The position numbers were made by a program, and so were the translations under genes. Below the pieces are notes generated by a model that worked only from the letters and a program-made list of their open reading frames with translations, was not told where the DNA came from and ran no database searches. Shown in pieces: positions 8,240 through 12,956 of a DNA stretch of 12,956 nucleotides (position 1 is its first letter; every line of letters starts with the position of its first letter). The DNA comes from Chitinophagales bacterium (lineage in GTDB: Bacteria; Bacteroidota; Bacteroidia; Chitinophagales; JADIYW01), in the NCBI GenBank assembly GCA_020848315.1, contig JADLAH010000204.1:1-12956 (forward strand), in the 5' to 3' direction.

Positions 8240-8839
8240 ATGTTGGCGTTTTACAGGGAGGAAAATAAAGTCATTTGCGGCATAGATGAAGCCGGCAGAG
8301 GTTGTATTGCCGGTCCTGTGGTGGCTGCCGCGGTCATTCTGCCGGATGATTTCTCGCATCCGCTGCTGAATGATTCCAAAAAACTGAGCGAAGAACAGCG
8401 GAATCTGCTGAGACCGCTTATCGAATCTGCAGCCATTGCTTTCGGCGTAGGGATAGTCGATAATCAGATTGTTGACGAGATAAATATCCTGCAGGCCACC
8501 TATCGGGCGATGCATCTGGCAACAGACCGCCTGAAAGTATTGCCGGATTTATTACTGATAGATGGGAATCGATTCAGGCCTTATAAAAATATCGCTCACA
8601 AGACCATCATTAAAGGAGATGGAAAATATATGCAGATTGCCGCCGCCTCGGTATTGGCTAAAACTTATCGGGATGAAATGATGGAGCGGTTGCACCTTGA
8701 ATTTCCCGCATACAATTGGCAGAAAAATAAAGGATATCCTACTCTCGCACATCGGGCAGTGGTAAAAGAACTGGGCAGTTGCAGGTATCACCGGCAGACA
8801 TTCCAGTTGCTCAAACCGGAACAGTTAACCATTTTTTAA
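8240..8839 (+). CDS. rnhB: Ribonuclease HII
   Basis: 199 residues, the normal length for the family. RNase HII cuts the RNA strand of RNA-DNA hybrids and starts removal of single ribonucleotides misincorporated into DNA. The catalytic acidic residues are visible: Asp16 and Glu17 in GIDEAGRG (14-21, including the GRG substrate-reading motif), Asp108 in LLIDGNRF, and Asp145 in AKTYRDEM. DSKKLS at 45-50 and the KNKGYPT segment near 162-168 are also typical. The first ATG in frame is used; the next Met is at residue 91, after the first catalytic pair. It is divergent from tcdA across 38 bp and ends 12 bp before the terminator of the opposite-strand lipoprotein gene. No intrinsic terminator of its own was seen. 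Confidence 0.97.
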   Translation: MLAFYREENKVICGIDEAGRGCIAGPVVAAAVILPDDFSHPLLNDSKKLSEEQRNLLRPLIESAAIAFGVGIVDNQIVDEINILQATYRAMHLATDRLKVLPDLLLIDGNRFRPYKNIAHKTIIKGDGKYMQIAAASVLAKTYRDEMMERLHLEFPAYNWQKNKGYPTLAHRAVVKELGSCRYHRQTFQLLKPEQLTIF

Positions 8840-8850
8840 GTTGCAGTGCA

Positions 8851-8879
8851 CAAAAAAAGTCCATCTATTCAGATGGACT
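8851..8879 (-). terminator. Intrinsic terminator of the lipoprotein gene
   Basis: A perfect 9-bp inverted repeat, AGTCCATCT (8858-8866) and AGATGGACT (8871-8879), encloses a 4-nt loop. Read on the - strand the stem is followed at once by a run of six further T residues (8852-8857). It lies 22 bp after the lipoprotein stop. On the + strand no T run follows the stem, so it should act mainly for the - strand transcript. Confidence 0.85.
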
Positions 8880-8901
8880 CCAAAACATTGCTTTATGAAA
8901 A

Positions 8902-10296
8902 TTAAGGATGGTCAGCATACAGAATGTTGGCGCCGCTCATATAAGACTGGGTGTCGCCATTCCAGATGCCATCCCAGTCGCCTTTCGCTGGACTGCTTGC
9001 ATTGCCGTCTCCGTTGGTATCACCGCCATAGGTGTCATCTTTGATGGAGGTCAGGATGGCGGATGCGTTGATGTTCAGTGGTCTGCTGGTCTGTTTCTTT
9101 AATCCGGCACTGGTAGAAAATTTAACCACTACATTGGCTCCGATATTAAAGGTGTGGTTTAGCGCACCCTGATAGTATCCATCAATTACATAGGGTACTT
9201 CTGTTTCACTATAGGTGGTTGTGTAATTTGATTTGCCGCTGGTATAGGTCCAGATGGCATTCCGGGTGTTTTTCTCCGAAGGATTGAGCGGGTTGCTGAA
9301 AGAATTGGATGGGTCGAAGTTGTAGTTTACATCCAGATATATCGGACGGTCATTATCGTAGAATACATTGTTTGTAAATACAGATACGCTATTGTCATTC
9401 ATGTAGAAACCGCCGTAGAATGCATAGGAAGCGGAGTTGCTGGATACAGATTTTGTGTGTGCAAAAACACAATGGTCGAAAGTGAAGGATGAGCCGGCTA
9501 CAGAAATGCGTACGGCATTATTGTAAGGGTTGTCGTTGGCACCTGCGTAGAAGAAATCGCAATAGGTAAACATATGGTCGTTACCCCCGTTGAGATATAC
9601 GCAGGTCCAGTCGCCTTTGGCAGGTGAGGTGGCATCTCCGTCGCCATTGGTATCTCCGCAATAATTGTCATCTTTGTAGGAAGTAAACACAATGCGGTTT
9701 TCAGCGGTACCTTCTGCCAGCACCTGACCCGAGTTGACATTTAACCGTGCATTGGGTTTGAACTTCACTACTACACCCGGCTCTATGGTTAGTGTCGCAC
9801 TCAGCGTTACCCAGCCGTCCAGTACATATACATTGCCGGCAGTCCATGTGGTGTTGGTCGTGATATTCGCATTTGCTGCAAGAGTTACGACACTGCAGGC
9901 TTCACTCTCGCCTGTTGTGAATGCAACGCTTTCGCCGTAGGAAGTGCCGCTGCTGTTGATGGCATAAGCTCTGACATAGTAGGTTGCATTAGGTTCAAAT
10001 CCTTCGTATGTATCCGAGAATGCCCCGAGTCCGCTGCCCATCTCAAAGAATATGTCATTGGGATCCGTGATGGTCGGATTGGGTTCGTCACTCAAGCAGA
10101 TACCTTTTTCGGTAACATTACTGCCGCCATCATCCGTTACATTACCACCTAATACCGCAGTAGTCTGTGTGATATCAGACGGAGCGGCAGTTATAACAGT
10201 TAGTGTACCATTGTTGTCTTCTGTTTTGGAACAGGCACTGATAATACAGGAAATAGCAAGGAGCCATCTGCCTGTTTTTTTCATCATCTTATTCAT
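8902..10296 (-). CDS. Surface lipoprotein with FN3-like and DTNGDG-repeat beta-rich domains
   Basis: 464 residues from the ATG at 10296, whose product begins with Lys/Arg residues, a hydrophobic stretch and a lipobox ending in Cys22 (IISAC). The frame is open to 10380, but that extension would bury the signal peptide. After Cys22 comes SKTED, close to the K-(D/E)2 export signal of surface lipoproteins in this phylum. Residues about 32-129 resemble the FN3-like GGNVTDDGG / YYVRAYAINSSG domain frequent in Bacteroidota. Two related units of about 97 residues follow (about 156-252 and 368-464), each with a VVVKF strand and a KDDxYxGDTNGDG...SPAKGDW segment (205-230 and 416-441) whose Asp/Asn pattern suggests calcium binding. 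The segment between them looks like a parallel beta-helix. No catalytic motif was recognised, so the function is unknown; adhesion or glycan contact is a guess. No T9SS C-terminal domain is seen. Confidence 0.85.
   Translation of the reverse strand: MNKMMKKTGRWLLAISCIISACSKTEDNNGTLTVITAAPSDITQTTAVLGGNVTDDGGSNVTEKGICLSDEPNPTITDPNDIFFEMGSGLGAFSDTYEGFEPNATYYVRAYAINSSGTSYGESVAFTTGESEACSVVTLAANANITTNTTWTAGNVYVLDGWVTLSATLTIEPGVVVKFKPNARLNVNSGQVLAEGTAENRIVFTSYKDDNYCGDTNGDGDATSPAKGDWTCVYLNGGNDHMFTYCDFFYAGANDNPYNNAVRISVAGSSFTFDHCVFAHTKSVSSNSASYAFYGGFYMNDNSVSVFTNNVFYDNDRPIYLDVNYNFDPSNSFSNPLNPSEKNTRNAIWTYTSGKSNYTTTYSETEVPYVIDGYYQGALNHTFNIGANVVVKFSTSAGLKKQTSRPLNINASAILTSIKDDTYGGDTNGDGNASSPAKGDWDGIWNGDTQSYMSGANILYADHP
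8973..9052. repeat. Diverged direct repeat inside the lipoprotein gene, copy A
   Basis: This stretch encodes the second KDD...DTNGDG...SPAKGDW segment of the lipoprotein (residues 416-441) and is clearly similar at nucleotide level to 9606-9684. It reflects an internal protein repeat rather than a mobile sequence. Confidence 0.7.
9606..9684. repeat. Diverged direct repeat inside the lipoprotein gene, copy B
   Basis: This stretch encodes the first KDD...DTNGDG...SPAKGDW segment (lipoprotein residues 205-230). It pairs with 8973-9052, about 630 bp away in the same orientation. Confidence 0.7.
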
Positions 10297-10319
10297 AGTA
10301 TGACTTTTTGATTTTTTTG

Positions 10320-10348
10320 TAAAGTTACCGCCATCACCTGTCGTAAAA
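10320..10348 (-). promoter_or_regulatory. Weak candidate promoter for the lipoprotein gene
   Basis: On the - strand TAACTTTA (10327 to 10320) matches seven of the eight positions in the TAnnTTTG -7 box. A TTTT at 10348-10345, 17 bp upstream, could stand in for the TTTG -33 box. It would give a leader of roughly 20 nt before the ATG at 10296. Confidence 0.25.
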
Positions 10349-10425
10349 TATCCTGTAAAAACATGATTTTTAACGGGCAATAAAAATCCTTATATAATAG
10401 GATATGCGTATTTTTATATAAACGC

Positions 10426-10433
10426 TTACTTTG
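10426..10433 (+). promoter_or_regulatory. Weak candidate -7 promoter box for the sensor kinase
   Basis: TTACTTTG matches TAnnTTTG except for one base. It ends five bases before the kinase ATG, the same spacing as at rnhB. No clear TTTG -33 element was found about 20 bp upstream, so support is poor. Confidence 0.2.
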
Positions 10434-10438
10434 TACAG

Positions 10439-12406
10439 ATGAACACCGCAATAAAATATGCTTTGCTGCTTTGTGTCTGCTGTTGCTTCGGGAAAGCATC
10501 CGCGGCAGAATTGGAGGTGTTGCTGGAGCAACTGAAATCGGCCAGAGAAGATACCGCGAAAGTATCGCTGCTGCTGGATATAGAAATGGCATATTCCGCG
10601 AAGGATCCGGATTCCGCTATGTATTACCTCAATCAGGCGAGAAAGCTGGTGCACAAGCTCAATGATACCACCAATGAATACAGGTGTTATTTTGAATATG
10701 TTGTATTGTATCATGCAAAATTCGATAATCAGAAGGCGCTCGAGTATTGCCTGAAAACAATAGACATTGCGCAGAAACGCAACAACAAACAACAGGAGGC
10801 AAAGTCTTACCGGGCACTGTTTAATATCTACCATAATCTGCGGGAATATGATCTTGCGGTCAAGTATGCCATGCATTCCCGCAAACTGAGTGAATCTATA
10901 GGTGATACACTGAACATTGCCATAAATTACGGCAATCTGTGCTGGCTGTACATGGATTTGGGACAGTATAAGAAAGCGGTATATTACGGTGAAAAAGGAA
11001 TTGAGGCAGGAAAACGGTACCGCGATATCAAAGGTTGGCTGATTTCCATCAATAATACAGCGTTGGCATACCGCAACCTGAATGATAATAAAAAGGCGGA
11101 AGAACTATTTAAGCAGCAACTGGAGATTGCCTATAAAGAAAATATTCCGCGCTCCATTCACAAGGGACTTGCCAATCTTTGTATCATGTATTACAATATC
11201 GGAGACCGCGATAATTTAGCCAGATACACGCAGGAATACAATAACTATGTAACATCCAGTAATGTTCGTATTGGCCCGAAGGATCAGTGCTACGGTTATA
11301 TCGTGAATGCCTATAATTATATCTATAACAAACAGTTTTCCCTTGCGGAAGAACAAATTCTCAAAGGACTGGAAATAGCGGAAAGAGATAGTATTGCCGA
11401 TCCATTAATGGAATTGTATACCGCCTATTCCAACCTCAGCTATGCTAGGCATGATTTTCAAAAAGGACAGTTTTATCTCAATAAATACGACTCCGTGAGT
11501 CAGGCGGAATTTGACGATGAGCTGTCCCTGTATTCCATGGATCTGGAAGCTAAGTACGAAACGGCAAAAAAGGAAAACAAGATACTTAAGCAACAACAGC
11601 AATTGCAAAATCGCAGCGTCTGGATATATATTCTGATGGGTTCTGTGCTATTACTCGCAGCACTTTCTTTCCTGCTTTATCGATATTTCGCGCAGCGGAA
11701 TGCATTGCTCAGTAAGGAAAAAATTATCAGGGAACAGCGCATTCAGGAACTAGAAAAAGAGAAGCAACTCGAAGCTACGGAGGCCATTCTGAAAGGACAG
11801 GAAGAGGAAAGAAGCCGCATCGCCAAGGACCTGCACGATGGATTGGGAGGAATGCTGTCCGGTGTAAAATATTCACTCAACAATATGAAAGAAAATGTTT
11901 TGCTGACACCGGAAAATGCCCTTTCATTTGGCCGGACACTGGATATGCTGGACTCCGGTATCCAGGAATTAAGAAGAATTGCGCACAATATGATGCCCGA
12001 AAATCTGGTAAAGTTCGGACTTGATGTCGCACTGAAGGATTATTGCAGTGCCATAGCGGGAAGCAAGTCATTGCAGATAAACTATTCATCTTTTGGTATT
12101 GACCGGTTGCAGCTGGATACCAATGTAAGTGTGACGGTTTACCGCGTTATCCAGGAGCTTATCGGCAATGTCATCAAGCACGCGCAGGCTACCGGAGTCA
12201 TTGTGCAGTTGTTTCGTGATGAGGACAAACTGCATATCACCGTGGAGGATAATGGAATAGGATTTGATACCCAAAATATCCAATCATTCAAAGGTGCCGG
12301 CTGGACGAATATACAGAACAGGATTGCCTATCTGAAAGGTACGATTGAACTGGAATCCGGCAAAGGCACCGGAACATCTGTTGTAATTGAAATTCCGTTA
12401 GCATGA
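10439..12406 (+). CDS. TPR-containing sensor histidine kinase (HisKA_3 class)
   Basis: 655 residues. A signal peptide ends near residue 22 (ASA before AE). Residues about 35-350 are helical tetratricopeptide-like repeats, for example around 124-155, 164-193 and 204-233, placed outside the cytoplasm. A transmembrane helix lies at about 394-415, followed by a charged coiled coil (about 420-458). The dimerisation domain carries phospho-acceptor His466 in KDLHDGLGG, typical of the NarX/DesK-like HisKA_3 group. The ATPase domain has the N-box around Asn577, DNGIGF at 604-609, the GAGWTNI segment at 619-625 and GKGTGTS at 641-647. It should autophosphorylate and pass phosphate to the regulator encoded next, whose ATG overlaps this stop as ATGA. 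The signal is unknown; TPRs suggest a protein or peptide partner. The lipoprotein gene is divergent and could be a target, which is inference. Confidence 0.95.
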   Translation: MNTAIKYALLLCVCCCFGKASAAELEVLLEQLKSAREDTAKVSLLLDIEMAYSAKDPDSAMYYLNQARKLVHKLNDTTNEYRCYFEYVVLYHAKFDNQKALEYCLKTIDIAQKRNNKQQEAKSYRALFNIYHNLREYDLAVKYAMHSRKLSESIGDTLNIAINYGNLCWLYMDLGQYKKAVYYGEKGIEAGKRYRDIKGWLISINNTALAYRNLNDNKKAEELFKQQLEIAYKENIPRSIHKGLANLCIMYYNIGDRDNLARYTQEYNNYVTSSNVRIGPKDQCYGYIVNAYNYIYNKQFSLAEEQILKGLEIAERDSIADPLMELYTAYSNLSYARHDFQKGQFYLNKYDSVSQAEFDDELSLYSMDLEAKYETAKKENKILKQQQQLQNRSVWIYILMGSVLLLAALSFLLYRYFAQRNALLSKEKIIREQRIQELEKEKQLEATEAILKGQEEERSRIAKDLHDGLGGMLSGVKYSLNNMKENVLLTPENALSFGRTLDMLDSGIQELRRIAHNMMPENLVKFGLDVALKDYCSAIAGSKSLQINYSSFGIDRLQLDTNVSVTVYRVIQELIGNVIKHAQATGVIVQLFRDEDKLHITVEDNGIGFDTQNIQSFKGAGWTNIQNRIAYLKGTIELESGKGTGTSVVIEIPLA

Positions 12407-12956
12407 AAACAACCAGACTATTTATTGTAGATGACCATTATATGGTGATAGAAGGATTCAGTGTGCTGTTGCAGTCGGATAATTCAGTTGAAATTATTGG
12501 ACATGCAAAAGATGCGCAAAGCTGTATGTCGTTTCTGCAGCGTGCGCAGCCCGACGTGATTTTTCTCGATATAAATCTGCCCGACACAAGTGGAATAGAA
12601 GTGTGCAAACAAATTAAGCAATTATATCCAGCCATTAAAATCATCGCGCTCAGCACATTCAATCAAAACAGTTATATCCAGAAAATGCTGGAAAATGGCG
12701 CAAGCGGTTATCTGCTGAAAAATACCACGAAAGAGGAGATACTTATTGCCATCAAAACCGTGATGTCGCATAAGCAATATCTGGCCAGAGAAGTGAAAGA
12801 CAGCCTGAAAGAAAAAGCTGAAAATGGTCCGGCACTCACGCGCAGGGAGAAAGAAATTCTGAAGCTGATTGCGGACGGACTGACGAGTGCAGAAATCGGG
12901 CGATTGCTTTTTATCAGTACTACCACCGTTGATACACATCGTAAGCATTTGCTGGA
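12403..12956 (+). CDS. NarL/LuxR-family response regulator, 3'-partial
   Basis: The frame is open from the ATG overlapping the kinase stop (ATGA at 12403-12406) to the end of the window, giving 184 residues plus two bases. The receiver domain has the acidic pair Asp10-Asp11, phospho-acceptor Asp56 in FLDINLP, Ser84/Thr85 and Lys106 in YLLKN. The C-terminal LuxR-type helix-turn-helix starts near residue 145 (LTRREKEILKLIADGLTSAEI) and continues through TTTVDTHRKHLL. Typical members are about 205-220 residues, so only about 20-30 residues should be missing. It is the obvious partner of the HisKA_3 kinase before it, and should bind promoter DNA when phosphorylated; no target site can be identified here. 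Confidence 0.95.
   Translation, partial: MKTTRLFIVDDHYMVIEGFSVLLQSDNSVEIIGHAKDAQSCMSFLQRAQPDVIFLDINLPDTSGIEVCKQIKQLYPAIKIIALSTFNQNSYIQKMLENGASGYLLKNTTKEEILIAIKTVMSHKQYLAREVKDSLKEKAENGPALTRREKEILKLIADGLTSAEIGRLLFISTTTVDTHRKHLL

Larger units (their letters stand above)
10297..10438. promoter_or_regulatory. Divergent AT-rich intergenic region between lipoprotein and sensor-kinase genes
   Basis: These 142 bp hold the start regions of two divergent genes. No convincing ORF or RNA gene was seen. An imperfect palindrome with 5-bp arms (ATCCT at 10386-10390, AGGAT at 10399-10403) and a GCGT/ACGC pair (10406-10409, 10422-10425) flank AT-rich cores. They could be operator sites, but such short arms arise by chance in AT-rich DNA. 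Confidence 0.4.

Noticed and set aside
8858..8879. The 9-bp hairpin as a bidirectional terminator also serving rnhB
   Set aside because: On the + strand the stem is followed by CCAAAAC with no T run, so only the - strand role is supported.
10297..10380. Longer start for the lipoprotein at 10380
   Set aside because: It would place 28 polar residues before a clear lipoprotein signal peptide; the ATG at 10296 gives the normal architecture.
10463..10490. Cys-rich stretch in the kinase signal peptide (LLLCVCCC) as a possible lipobox
   Set aside because: The residues before each Cys do not fit the L-[AS]-[GA]-C pattern, and an ordinary cleavage site (ASA before AE) follows, with a separate transmembrane helix later.

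Overview
The window looks like a chromosomal segment of a Bacteroidota bacterium. Evidence for this is the lipoprotein signal followed by a charged tail, the large IPT/FN3-like plus DTNGDG repeat surface protein, the TPR-type two-component sensor kinase, the general lack of Shine-Dalgarno sites, and candidate promoter boxes of the TAnnTTTG kind. No genus can be named from the sequence alone.

Region 1 (1-7473, + strand) is the 3' end of a modular type I polyketide synthase operon. It holds the end of a PKS whose visible domains are AT-KR-ACP (5' end outside the window), a complete KS-AT-ACP PKS, a free-standing type II-like thioesterase, and an Sfp-type 4'-phosphopantetheinyl transferase. Gaps are 11 and 6 bp, then a 14-nt overlap, so this is almost certainly one transcription unit. 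The KR of the first enzyme would leave a hydroxyl. The second module has no reductive domain and would leave a beta-keto group, so the chain end would be a delta-hydroxy-beta-keto thioester, released by the separate thioesterase or by cyclisation. The transferase would load the carrier proteins.

Region 2 (7470-8839) carries two conserved housekeeping genes: tcdA (tRNA t6A37 cyclising enzyme, - strand) and rnhB (RNase HII, + strand). They are divergent across 38 bp. The tcdA stop overlaps the stop of the last PKS-operon gene, so the operon boundary has no intergenic DNA.

Region 3 (8851-10296, - strand) is a monocistronic surface-lipoprotein gene with a clear intrinsic terminator. Region 4 (10439-12956, + strand) is a two-component system: a TPR histidine kinase of the HisKA_3 class, coupled by an ATGA overlap to a NarL/LuxR-type response regulator that runs off the end of the window. 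The 142-bp space between regions 3 and 4 should hold the divergent promoters.

I saw no tRNA, rRNA, CRISPR array, insertion sequence or attachment site. The most unusual parts are the divergent KS motifs of the last PKS module, its unassigned tail after the ACP, and the abrupt junction between the PKS operon and core genes.
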